This document shows, piece by piece, positions 47,801-58,832 of a stretch of 64,000 nucleotides of DNA. Source of the stretch: Crotophaga sulcirostris. Lineage: Eukaryota; Chordata; Aves; Cuculiformes; Crotophagidae. The notes under the pieces were generated by a model that saw only the letters and a program-made list of their open reading frames with translations, did not search any database and was not told the DNA's origin. The position numbers were made by a program, and so were the translations under genes. Every line of letters starts with the position of its first letter. Position 1 is the first letter of the stretch. The stretch lies in assembly GCA_013397455.1 (NCBI GenBank), contig VYZB01000327.1:507752-571751 (forward strand), written 5' to 3'.

Positions 47801-50800
47801 ATGGTGAAATACGACAAATTAAACTAGGATGAAACATACCATGACGAAAGTGAGATACTTACACATTTGCAAGGCAGCCCATGTCTCCAAGTGTTGAAAT
47901 TACCAATGAGGCACATTCATCCAATTTCTGATTGTTCCTTTCGTCAGAGGCATACTGTCTTCAACACACTTGCTGCCTTTTCATTGAACTACAGGGTATC
48001 TAAGTGATATTTATGAGTTAAAAAAGTGACCTGACTTAATTCTCTCCTTTATTTGAAGACAGTTTAAAACAAGGAAAGTTTAAATGTCACTATAAAGCAA
48101 GATCAACACCAACTTTAGCCTCCCTGGATATCATTGCAATTCTTGAGGGGGTGTCTGGCGGTGTATAAATGTCCATTTGAACAAACAATTGCAAATCCCC
48201 TGCCACTTAAATGAAAACCACTAGAAGCACCAACAGGAAGAGTTTGCTTTAAAGAACAGTGTACATGCAGATTGACCTAGTGTTTAAATATGATGTGAAA
48301 ATAAGGAGGATCCTAGACCTGTTCATAAATTTGATACTAATGAGAATAGCCTGCAGAGCACCTAGAAAGGTGCAGAACAGACTGACTATGAGCAGACTCT
48401 TTGCCTTGCATTGGCCCTGACATGTAGGTCACAAGTAGTTTCGGTCATTGTTATTTTAGATGAAGGTGGAAGAACGCCTTATATGAATAATTATGAGATA
48501 ACACTACCAAACAGTGAAAGGATACTGTTCCATATATAAGCCACTTCTAACTGTTAGTAAGACTGTATCACTACTGTGGGAGAATGAAGAAGGAAAGGCA
48601 TTTTCTTAATCATTGCCAGGCAGAGACAAGTTTACTTTTGAAGAAAAGGAGGGGTTTGTCCCTTGTCTATCTATGAGTCTTACCAAATTAAAGATCAGAT
48701 ATTTCTGAATAAACATCAGATTTCTTTCCAAGGTCATGAAAATATATATATGATCAGATTAATTTTTATAAGGAGAAATTACTTACTTTGTAGAGACAAC
48801 AGACTTGCTGGGAAAAATAATATCAAGATACATCACAAAGTAATGACAGCAGTGTGAAAAAAAATTTCCACTACAGCTCCAAGCTTGTTCCATATTTCTA
48901 AACAGTGAAAGAAAATGACATATAGACTAGGAAGATGAGAAGACTAGTTTACCCAGGACATTTTTTCATCATATTTCTTTTCAGAGGAAAGCATAAATCA
49001 CCATTTAGGCCAAAAGGAGGATGTTCCCTGTTTCTCCATCTCATGCCATAACTCCGGAAAGTTGTCTGTTCATAGTCCTTTAACAGGAAAGTAAGAGTAG
49101 AGTAGAGTACAAAGACATTTGATACTCTGGAGCAGGGCAATTAGGTGTCAAGCTTGCAACCACCATCTCCTCTCAGACATGTGAAATAAAAAGTCTGGCT
49201 GTATTAATGTAGACAAGTTATAAACTCTTGCTTTTAGAGAATAACGAGTAATTAAAAAAAATGTACAGCACTAAACTATTAAGGATTAAGGGATAAAATG
49301 ATTCTGGAAGATTACATGGATGGTCACTTGGTTTTAGTCCACTTCAGGTTTTCTACGGTCTGTTACTGTTGGGCTATTTGTTCAATGTTACTGGAACAAT
49401 GGTTTGAACTAGTACCATGTTCTCTATATGCCTGCTGGTGTTTATACAGCTGATGGAACTTTCCAGTTTCCCTGAGTACTATCAATAATATTGCAACATT
49501 TTTCAGAAGATTTTATCAGTACTCTAAGAACAAAACATCTGACTTGGCAAGATGTCTCTTCCATTCCACATGGATGTTAATATAGACTCTACCACCATCT
49601 GAAGTTACTTTGAATAGTCTAGTTTTCCCTCTTCTAAATCATTTCCCTTTTGAAAAAGAAAAGAACAAGAGTGAGAAACAAGGAAGATGATAGCACTCTT
49701 TCTGTGCTTCATGTTTTCGAAACTGGCACACCAGAAGTTTTTTCAAAAAAGCATAGTAATTAGAACTTTTCATTCGAAGTGCAGGCCAGTGACAGTCAAT
49801 TCAAAACCCAGTGTAACATCTGAAAAACAGAAAAAGAAAACATAAAATGAGGCACCCGTCACCAGCTGCAAATAACACTTCAAAACAATGAAATCTTCTC
49901 TTACTCACAAGAACTTTTCAGTCTGCCAGCTGAGAGCAAGGAGTTTGCATGAACTATGAAGCTTCCTATTAAAGAAACAAGACATCAATAGAGGAAGTGT
50001 TCCAATTCAGAAGGCAAAATCCTGGCCAGATATAAATAGATTATTTGTGAACTGGGGAAATTAATCACAAGGTTAATTTTATAAGGGAGAATAGCTATCA
50101 AAACTTAAAAAAACCCAGGTTTTTGCTTGTAATAAATGTTTTTCCTTGACAATTTAACTTTCAAATAAAGATACTAATTTTGTGGAAGGGTTTATCTCTC
50201 TCCAATTTTATAGATGAAATTTAAAATTTCAGCTTAGATAAGACACAGAAATTAAGATAGCCAGTGTAAGTCTGGATTCTCATATGTATGACAATTGAAA
50301 CATAATTCAGATCTACAGAAATAAGTAAATATTGATTTGTATGTTTATATATGCGTGTAAAAATGTTAGAAGCAATAGCTGAATGATTCATAAACTATAA
50401 AAAATCTAAAAATGCTGTCAAAGATGAATAAACTTTGGACATTAAGAACTGGGATAGGAAAAAAAATAAAAGCAAGAAGTAAGATTACAAAAATTAAAGC
50501 ACTGACCAAAATGAAAAGAAAATCTACCAGGCTAATATTTGCAGATCTGCTAATAGAAATGCTGAAGGATACAGTAGGAATCAAGTGCAGGTAAAAAATT
50601 CTTTCATGTCTTCTACAAAGTGAAAATGTAAATCAATGTATCCAGAAGAAATTATACTATCTGAAAATTTCAAATAAAATAATAAGGTTGATCTTTAAGA
50701 TAATGAATTTACTTATCTTTTATTTTTGAGGATAACATATCAGCAGTAACTACTTCATTATTAAGAATTAAAAGCATTTTGGATGTCTTACTAAGTTTTA

Positions 50801-52454
50801 TATTATAAATTAGACCTTAGATTCGTTGTGACAAGTATGCTTTGCATTTCAGTTCTGTTAAGTTCCCACACAATTTAAAAAAATACATAAAATATAACAC
50901 CTACTTATATGACAAGTTCTGCTAGCCTTACTTTGCTGGACTTGAGTTGTAACTGGATGCCTGCCTCATTCTCTCAGAAGTGAGATTTGGCTGTGTTTCA
51001 GTCATAAATATAATGTCACCTGCCTTAAGGTTACTTCTATTTGTGCTTGTGCTCATGGCCCGTAGGTTTATTCTGGTAGCAAGAGATCTTTGTCTAACCC
51101 CATTTCATAAGGGTATCATCTTTGGGCATAAAGCCCAAATACAGACCATTATAGTAGCTCTGTAGGGAATCCTCAGAAACTTAATGAGTCAGCTTTACGA
51201 CTTCTTTGCACTGAACCATTATAAATTTACTGTGGAGTATTAGTGAATCTGATGCAAGAATTGATGTTGTTGAATGGCTTTGTACAATTATTTCAAAGAT
51301 GAATTTTAATCTAAAATTAAAGAAAAGCTTGAGGTTTTTTTAACTAGAATTAGATGCAAATATTTTTTATTTATAAACATTCATTCAAACTGTAAGAAAA
51401 AAAGTACGTGGATCTTGAATGAAACTTCTGTAAGTACAGCATTATTTATTTTATTTCTTTGGGGTCATGCTGCAATGTTTGCATTAGAAGTGGAACCTGC
51501 AAATATTTTGAATGTCATTATCTCCCTCTAACTTCAGTGAGAAATGATGCTACTCAGCATATCACAAGTATAGGACTTTTGGTAATCTGTAATGTTATTA
51601 AAGTTGTTGACTCAGTTTAAAATATCTGTTGGAGTCATAAAACTGTTAACTAGTGTACTTTTAGAATCTAACTCTGAATGCAAGGAACCCTGTTGCAGTT
51701 TACTCCAGCATAAATATCTTTTGTACTCTCATCTACATTGAGTAGATTACTATTTACTTCAATTTCCTATTTTAGAGACAAGATAATTCTTTTTCTGACT
51801 AAGCTGAAATGAAGAGTCCTTAACATTTTCACTCAAAGCCAGTATTTCTGAAAATGTACTGCATTAGCTGTTTTATTAGTTTTCCTGACAGCTTGGAGAC
51901 AGGGTCTCCTGGTGTGACATCAATACCTAAAGTGAGCTTTATCTGCAGAGGTTCATTCTTATTTGGAAGTCACATCACATTATGATAAATGGCACCCACA
52001 GTATTATAGATAAACATGTCTAAAAGGGTACATAATGTTCAAGTGTTGTTGAAAGAGATGGGGAGAACTAGCATTATTTTTTCTAATGTAAGATCTTTTG
52101 TTTGAATATATTTTATGAGGTTTGTACCCTATTGTAAAATTCTAGTACTTTATTTTTTAAAAGAATTGTGTATTTGTTCTCATGCTCTTATTTTCAAACG
52201 TATTTCATAGGAGATTTCAATCACTGGAAAGAACATGCTTGAATACACAGAGATCATATTTATCTTTGACTTTAAAACACTAAAGAAAGTAATTGCAGGG
52301 CAGTTAGCCTTCTGATTCTTCTTTTCAACATACTATAATATACTCCTTAATACTGTCTCTCAAAAATTAAATAGTCCATCCCTTGTAGTTCTTGGACTTC
52401 GTAGGGTCAATTAGCTTTTTTTTTGCATTTGAATTAAAGCCAGATTTTCAAACT
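44889..52454. other. Unique AT-rich DNA
   Basis: About 7.5 kb with no recognisable gene, RNA gene or transposon. Reading frames are all under 75 codons. Confidence 0.65.
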
Positions 52455-53036
52455 AGTTCACAGTTTGGAGGGAAGTCAATATTCCCCTCTGCTAGGTACT
52501 TCTGAGTCCACATCTGAATTATTGTGATCAGTTTTGCTTTCTGCTATACAAAAGAAAGATGAAGGGGTCTGGGCAGAGGGTCATTAAGATAATTAAAGCA
52601 AATACAAAGAGGCTAAGGTAAGTGGGTTCATTTAGCTGAGGTGGGAAGGGAGGCAGGGAGGGATGGGGTGATGTGAGGAAATTAAACAAGAAAAGTAAAG
52701 AAAAAAAGCATTTACAGTCTTCTGCTATCTAATGGGAGGTTACATAGAAAACAGAGCCATATACTTCCACTCTTCTCACAGGCACAGGGCAGAATTCACA
52801 ATCACAATTACAGCATGGAAAATAACGAGGGAGTAAGGAAACAAATCTTCACAATGAGGGTGATTAAGCAGTGAAACAAGTTGGTCAAAGAAGAGGTGGA
52901 ATCTCCATCCTAAAATATTATTTGGATAAATTCTGAACAATCTGATGTCATCTTGAAGGCAGAGCTACAACTGAGCAGAAGGTTGGACTAGATGACCTTC
53001 AGAGATCTTTTTCATTATACATTTCTATGATTACGT
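52455..53036 (+). mobile_element. Old, heavily diverged CR1 3' part
   Basis: Recognisable mainly at its end: 'gtgaaacaagttggtcaaag' for the CR1 'tggaacaggttgcccagaga', 'ggtggaatctccatcc', then 'ggttggactagatgaccttc' (52981-53000) and the tail 'catttctatgatta' (53021-53034). Upstream, 'gtgatcagttttgctttctg' and 'gggcagagggtcattaagat' fit earlier ORF2 segments. It is far more diverged than the copies at 10370 and 40290. A G-rich stretch at 52643-52668 within it is not typical of the family. Confidence 0.8.
52643..52668 (+). other. Canonical G-quadruplex motif
   Basis: Five G runs (GGG, GGG, GGG, GGG, GGGG) separated by loops of 2, 5, 1 and 2 bases. This exceeds the usual four-run pattern. It lies in the old CR1 copy. 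Confidence 0.8.
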
Positions 53037-54507
53037 AAACTGTTGTGTGATGGCATTTTAAGGACATAAAAAATGTCAGATTTACGAAACTGTAGCCTTC
53101 TGGGGCATAAAAAGTATCAAACTAATTCGCATCATTCATTAAACCTGAACGTGGAGTTCTCATATTAAAATACTCTTGTGGTTGACATTCTGTGAAAATA
53201 TAGAAAATTATTAATTTGCTTAGTGGAAAAATCTGCAAAGCAGCCCCTTCTTATATGTAATATACCATTTTTGTTGTGATTCCTTTGTATCCCTCATGTC
53301 AAATAAAATAGATTTGAAGATTTTTTTTTTGCCTATCTGTCAACAGTAAGTGAACATTCAGAAGAAATGGAATTGTTCTTTCATATCAAGCTATTACAAT
53401 GTTTTGTGAAACTTTAATTAGTTTACTTTTTTCATGAAGAGAGTAAAGCATCAATGACATCTAATTCAATGGCTTTTAGTCAACCTTATTTATATTGTCA
53501 AATGGTAAGCTATTTGAGGGAAAGACATCTTTGGAATAAAAACCAAACTGAATAAAGAAAACTTACTACTAAGAGATAAATTTCTCAATTATTTTATCAA
53601 ATGGTAGTCTTAACACTTTTTTTTTCTACTTTGTATCACTATGGCATTTATCAAAATACTTGTTATTATTTAATTTATTACAAATTTTATTTATCAGGAA
53701 GAAGGAAAGGATTAAAATATTGAATGTGGGTTTTTTTAACTTCTCTAAGCTTTTGTTTTCTGCCTTACAAGCATCTCAATCTACTTGAAGAATGAAAGTG
53801 GTTGGAGATTTCTAACTGTTCAATTACAGTTTTGCACTTCGAATTCTGTATATTGTATATCTCAGTGGAAAATTTATGTATACAGGCAGGCCCACTTTTA
53901 ACAGAAATATTTGCTATAAGGCTAGCAATTTATTTTCAGAGTTTGAGGGTGTCTAAACAACTCTCTCAGGTATAGTTAAAAGACTCTTCTACTCTAAACA
54001 CATATTACTTTGCCACAAAGTTGCAATTTGCACTTAGTGGTTGAACAAGCCACTACAGTCCTAGCATGCTCTGCTGCATGTCTCTGAAACAGATTTCATG
54101 TGGTTAAGAAGCATTTGTTGAGAATTAAAACACCAAAGACCTTTGTCATGGAGCAGGTGGTAGCCGTCGTGTACCACTTACCTTTTATTCCTACTTAATA
54201 TCCAGAGCACTCCATGGTACTAACTGTAGGAGTCCACTGCTGACACATAATCTCAAAGTGTCATATACTGTATATGTAGCTTTTCTAGCACATTGCCAGT
54301 TACATTTTAGCAAGAACAATATTCTCTGGAAGAAAAGGCTGAATATGAAATAGTTGCTACTAACTAGTTCTGAGAAAATTTATACAGTAAATATGGATTT
54401 CTTTTTCAGATAATAACAATATTTATATCAATTTAGGTTTGGATATTTTTGTCAAGTTTCATCAATATGTTCCTAAAATCCTATAACTTTTTTCCCCTGT
54501 GTTTCAG

Positions 54508-54572
54508 GAAGACGTTTTTTGCGAGCTCTGAAGGAACAAGAGGTTAAATGTCAAGGATGTGAAGCAAAATAG
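54508..54572 (+). CDS. Speculative terminal exon after a good splice acceptor
   Basis: A strong polypyrimidine tract and acceptor ('acttttttcccctgtgtttcag', ending at 54507) precede a segment with several CpGs, unusual in this CpG-poor window. One of the three frames stays open for 20 codons and then stops at 54570-54572. It is rich in charged residues and contains KEQEVKCQGCEAK. I do not recognise the peptide. It might be the last coding exon of a gene spanning the region, a non-coding RNA exon, or chance. No partner exon was identified. Confidence 0.15.
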
Positions 54573-54579
54573 AGACGTC

Positions 54580-54594
54580 AGGTCAAATTGACCT
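54580..54594. promoter_or_regulatory. Perfect consensus estrogen response element palindrome
   Basis: The 15-mer AGGTCAAATTGACCT is two perfect AGGTCA half-sites in inverted orientation with a 3-base spacer, the consensus element for dimeric estrogen receptors and a possible site for other nuclear receptors. It overlaps a GACGTCA motif, close to a CREB/ATF site, at 54575-54581. The sequence is clear; use in vivo is unknown. Confidence 0.6.
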
Positions 54595-55512
54595 GCACAG
54601 TAATAGAACCTGTCGGTCATAAATGAGAGATGTGAATATAAGTAGGAAATAGTCAAAAAAAAAGAGGATAGGTGGGACGAGCTGCTCTTTGTCTGTCATC
54701 AGGAATGGTCCTCTACTTATCTATTGCTAGTCTGAATTGTACTACCAATTTAAGAGACAGTTAGAAAGTGAAGAGGGTTTTTTATATCAGAAGTAGTGTG
54801 CTATCTGTGTTTATGGTAGAGTTGTTTTATGAAAGGTCCAGACAGATACAAAAGAAACCTCTGTGTTCAAATTGCAAACAAATCCCTCACAGTATAAATA
54901 ACATGAATTAAAGTCAAATGTTGTAGGAATATTTTTCATTTCACATTTCACAAAGACAGAAAATAATCTGAGTGAGAAAGACCTACTTATGAATCTTTTG
55001 CAAAGCTCATAAAAATTAAGGCAACTTTTCATAATGCTGGTACAGTTTGTGGACACATCACTGTAAATTAAACATTAGAAAATCCTATGAAATATTGTAA
55101 AGACAGAAATCAGCTTTGTCAGATGACAGCTATTACAAAAAATTATATTCTGCGGTATCTGACAGACAAAATGAGGTGAAACTTCTTCACCTTCATGTCC
55201 GCAGGTCTAGCCTCTAGAGAGGCTGAAGATGTAGCCCCTGTAGGCACAGGCACTCAGAGAACTTACATAGACCATGTGTATATAACTTATATATATATAC
55301 AGCCAGCCACATCAATCTGTGAGGAGCTGAACTGAGACATTCTGTTTCAAAGATTGCCAGCTGCAACACAGGAACTGAGAAACCACAAGTCAGTATCCTG
55401 CAGAAGCTCAGTGAAGCGAGCTGGAGACGCAGGATAGCATGCCCAGATGGGTGAAGATGTGCAGTATGTGTGAGGATGTGCTGTTTTTATGACAACCTGA
55501 GCAAAGAAAAGG

Positions 55513-55520
55513 TATAAAAG
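55513..55520 (+). promoter_or_regulatory. TATA box of the LTR
   Basis: TATAAAAG with the GC-rich flank GGCCC, a textbook RNA polymerase II core promoter; initiation would be expected about 25-30 bases downstream, near 55540-55550. Confidence 0.6.
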
Positions 55521-55718
55521 GCCCACTGAAAACACTCCGTGTGCACCTCTGCCCACCACCAACTTTTCCCGGGACCCAGAGACACTGACCCTCAGAGACA
55601 CTGTGGACCCATCATGATGGCTTTTCTTGTAACACTATACCAAAAGCTTGCTTAACTTTTCTTTCTTAGTTCCTCTCTTCCTTATCACTATTGCCTCCGC
55701 TCACCCTTCACTTACACA

Positions 55719-55724
55719 ATAAAG
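55719..55724 (+). terminator. Polyadenylation signal AATAAA of the LTR
   Basis: AATAAA followed within 40 bases by a T/G-rich stretch, as expected for an LTR R/U5 boundary. It lies about 200 bases after the TATA box. Confidence 0.6.
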
Positions 55725-55790
55725 AAAGATATTTTGATGTACAGCATCTGAGCTCAGTTGTGTCTTCATCTTGACCTGGAAGGTCACCAA

Positions 55791-57060
55791 GCAACGCTTT
55801 TAGCATTTTCTTGGGACAAGATCACAGAGTGCTCACAAGTACAAACAGCATCGACAGGTTCATCCTGCTCCCATCTGGCTGAGTTCGGTAGAGGTCCATT
55901 GGTAAGAATATATGTTTATGCACACACATTCAGAACTCTCTGGGTTTTCTGTCATCCCCAGTAGCAAACATTCCATGGTCCTCATTTTAGAGACATTCCT
56001 TGCTACCAGACCATTTAATCTATTCACAGGGTAGTTTGGCTTGGTTTTTTTGCTAACAACCATATCCTTGCTGACTCACCCACACCCTTTCCTGGTGCTG
56101 GCAACATGGACACACGGATCTGTGAGCCCTGGTCCCACCCTAGTGCCTTGTATCTGGTTTCACTCTGGTCTCTCCAGTTTCTGGCATGCAGGTACATGTG
56201 CCTTCAAGCCCACAGTCACAGCCTGGCTGCTGGTCTGAAGACCTGCATCCCTTTCAGTTGCTTGCACCACAGAATTGCAGAACCTCCAACCCACGGTCTG
56301 ACTCCAGTTGCTTACACTCAGACCCTCATACACACACAGACACACACAATGAATAGGGGGTCCCCCAAACATGAGAAGAGATATGAATTTAACAGAAACA
56401 TAGAACAGACTGTGCTGACTGATCACAGGGCACGGACAAACAATCACACCAGTCTGCAAATTATTTACACACAACCTGTCCTTTTTATCTCCTCATCATT
56501 TCTTTTTCCCATAATTGTTCCTCCTGAAATCAGTTAAATCCAGTCCTTTTCTTGCCTTTGTTTCTTCCTATAATGGTGTCTCTTCCTTTGAGTTCCTAAT
56601 TTGTGTTCCTGTCTGTCACTGTGCCCTTCTACTCCTCTGGACTTGTGGAGGTGGACCTTTTAAGGGCTGATTTCTCTCCTGTGATGGGCATAGGAGCAAC
56701 CAGGAAGACTACTATCTGGGTTCTTCCACCTACCATTTACTCTCTGTGATCCTTTGTGGTTGCGGACATGAGCTTTTATCATTTAGCTTAGCAAGGTTTG
56801 TATTAAGACACCAGCAGTTAGGGTTCTCATACACTGATGTCTATGTGAGAACAATTTTTTTCTCATTTGTCATCATATTCAACGGGGTTTTGACTTGGTA
56901 GGATCAGTGGTATTTAGTGCTGTTTGAGTTGTCCTCTTACCCTGTTTGACATCCAGTTGCCATTTCAGTAGAATGCAAGTCCTCCCTGAGTCTTATGTCT
57001 GCCAGCACCATACAGGTATCTTGGATGTCCTAACATACTGCAGTATGCTTAAGTAGATAA
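55791..57060. other. GC-richer block of unknown origin next to the LTR
   Basis: About 1.2 kb of CT-rich, clearly less AT-rich sequence than the flanks, with a CA-rich microsatellite at about 56329-56349. It includes the longest open frame in the window (56106-56537, 143 codons), which has no recognisable domain and is overlapped by antisense frames. It may be degraded ERV-internal or LTR sequence belonging to the neighbouring element, possibly an opposite-strand LTR, but I could not identify gag, pol or env motifs. Confidence 0.4.
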
Positions 57061-58639
57061 GTTATACACCTAACACTTCTCACTGTAATCATTCCATAGG
57101 CTTCTTTGCTGTATTGTTTTGACTATCATGTGGCCTGGACTCCAGGGTCCATGCGACTATTATGTGGCCACTTACATATAGACAGCTTAATCTAAAACTG
57201 AATCCCTGTCTAGGTTTCACTAGCAGTCTTTAACGGCTCTAGAGTCAACAGAAGAGGAGAAAAAACAGGTAACGAAGCAAAATAACTGGATAACAATCTA
57301 CTATATTCATTATAGCAAAGAGGATAGATAGCGGAAGCTAAAGGGTTTTGCAAAGTCTTGTAGGAGAGTGCGGATATAAGCACTTTGGACTGGTTTGTGT
57401 TTTTCTGTACTTTGTATTGCATCTCACAGGAGTGCAAAGTAGTAGTGAAGTGCTTTCACTCTGATTTTCAGCGTAGTGAAGACAGTTTCTGTTTCTTTAT
57501 TTTACTGACACCGGAAATATATAAATAAATTATCAATATAATTATTCTGTTTCATTTAAAAACTGTACATATTAACTTTCAAACAAGCTGTAATATGGTT
57601 CATTATATACGGTGAACTTCTCTTTTTAGTTGAAGCAATTAATCTTATGATAGAAAAGGCCGATTCAGCAAATGAGGTTTTAAGAAATCTAGCTTTTGCA
57701 GAACTGAAACTCTGAAACACCTGCTCCCACAGCTTGTCTGAGTGTAAAAAGCTGATCAAGCACTATGTTATTACTTTTAGCCACTGCACTGCTTAGATTA
57801 TAGCCACCCTGCCCTACCTTCAGATCTCTAGGAAGCTCAAGGGTTTCCTGATGACCCTACGGGGACTTCAGGATGAAAGTCCTTCAGGACCCAAGGACCC
57901 TTCAGTCCTTGGGGACTGAATATTCCTCAAAGGAAACTAACAGGAAATTCTAAGGATGAAGATGACTGCAACTGCAGCTAGTCCCTGGTGACGATTACTA
58001 GGAAAAAAAAAAAAAGAAGCTATGCATTTTTATGCTACTGTGCACCTGCATTAAAAAACTCAAACTAAGGTAGAGTATCTAATGAATCAAAATATTTTTT
58101 TAAGATCTACTTCTATTTCCTCAGCTTCCTAAAACACTGTTCTCAACAGATTTTTAAAGGATAAAAATACAGTGCTGGAGCAGCAGATTTATGAATACAC
58201 AGGAGAAACAGGTGCAAGGAACACAGGAGGAAAGAAATATGCTGAGATGATGTGAAACTATGGTATTGTATTTCATGATGCCTTTTAGCTTAAGTCCTTG
58301 ATGAATGATAAACCAGATTTCTGTTTAACTTTGTGGATATTTAAGATAACTTTCAAAGGAAGTCCGTCACCCTGTTTCCTATTAAATTAAACATAACACG
58401 GAAAACAGAAATAACAACTTGGATATTGTGGAGAACTTCAAAAGACATGGAAAGTAAAAGCCTAGGGATTTCTCAAACAGGCTTTTTCACTTTGTTGTTA
58501 CTGTGGTTATTTTTCCTCAAACAATGTTTAATCACGGTGTTTAAGACACAGATTCCCCTCTAGTCTTCATTCAGAAGTGATGTCTCAATATTTATAACTG
58601 TAGCAATGTGTTCTCTTTTTTCTTTTTTTTTTTTTTTTG
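57061..58639. other. Unique DNA with a GC-richer hairpin patch
   Basis: No gene or transposon recognised. At 57850-57920 repeated GGACTTCAGG/CCTTCAGGAC-type words form nested short inverted repeats, including an 8-bp stem CCCAAGGA/TCCTTGGG around an 8-base loop (57890-57913). A 16-base T run (58623-58638) directly adjoins the next CR1. Confidence 0.6.
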
Positions 58640-58832
58640 TATTACAAGGTTGGAATGGACCTTTGAGATCGAGTGCAACCCATAACCCAACACTAACACC
58701 AACTGATCATCTAAACCATGGCACTAAGTGCCTCATCCAATCTCCTCTTAAACACCTCCAGGGACAGCGACTCCACCACCTCCCCAGGCAGCACATTGCA
58801 ATGGTCAATCACCCTTTCAGTGAAGAATGAAG
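58640..58832 (-). mobile_element. CR1 LINE 3' end, abutting a T run
   Basis: Minus-strand CR1. From the left: 'aaggttggaatggacctttg' (conserved 3' end), 'ctaaaccatggcactaagtg', 'acctccagggacagcgactc' and 'caatggtcaatcaccctttc', all standard. It is the same subfamily as the copy at 8323. The 3' edge adjoins a run of 16 Ts instead of octamer repeats. On the minus strand a frame ends with GEVVESLSLEVFKRRLDEAL then SAMV and a stop at 58711-58713, the C-terminus of CR1 ORF2. Confidence 0.92.

Larger units (their letters stand above)
53037..55139. other. Unique AT-rich DNA with two notable sites
   Basis: Apart from the possible exon at 54508 and the nuclear-receptor palindrome at 54580, both listed separately, no gene or transposon is recognised. 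Confidence 0.6.
55140..55790 (+). mobile_element. Probable ERV LTR, plus orientation, with TATA and poly(A) signals
   Basis: The order of signals fits a retroviral LTR: a U3-like region, a TATA box TATAAAAG at 55513-55520, a GC-richer R-like stretch after it, an AATAAA signal at 55719-55724 and a U5-like 'tgtcttcatcttgacctgg' at 55761-55779. It differs from the ERVL-like LTRs elsewhere in the window and resembles avian ERVK/beta-type LTRs I recall. LTR end dinucleotides and target duplication could not be fixed, so both limits are approximate. An alternative is a host promoter-like sequence. Confidence 0.6.

Noticed and set aside
56106..56537. 143-codon open frame, the longest in the window
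   Set aside because: No recognisable domain, CA-repeat-encoded residues, overlapping antisense frame, and a length within chance expectation for the window. It lies in a probable repeat-derived block.
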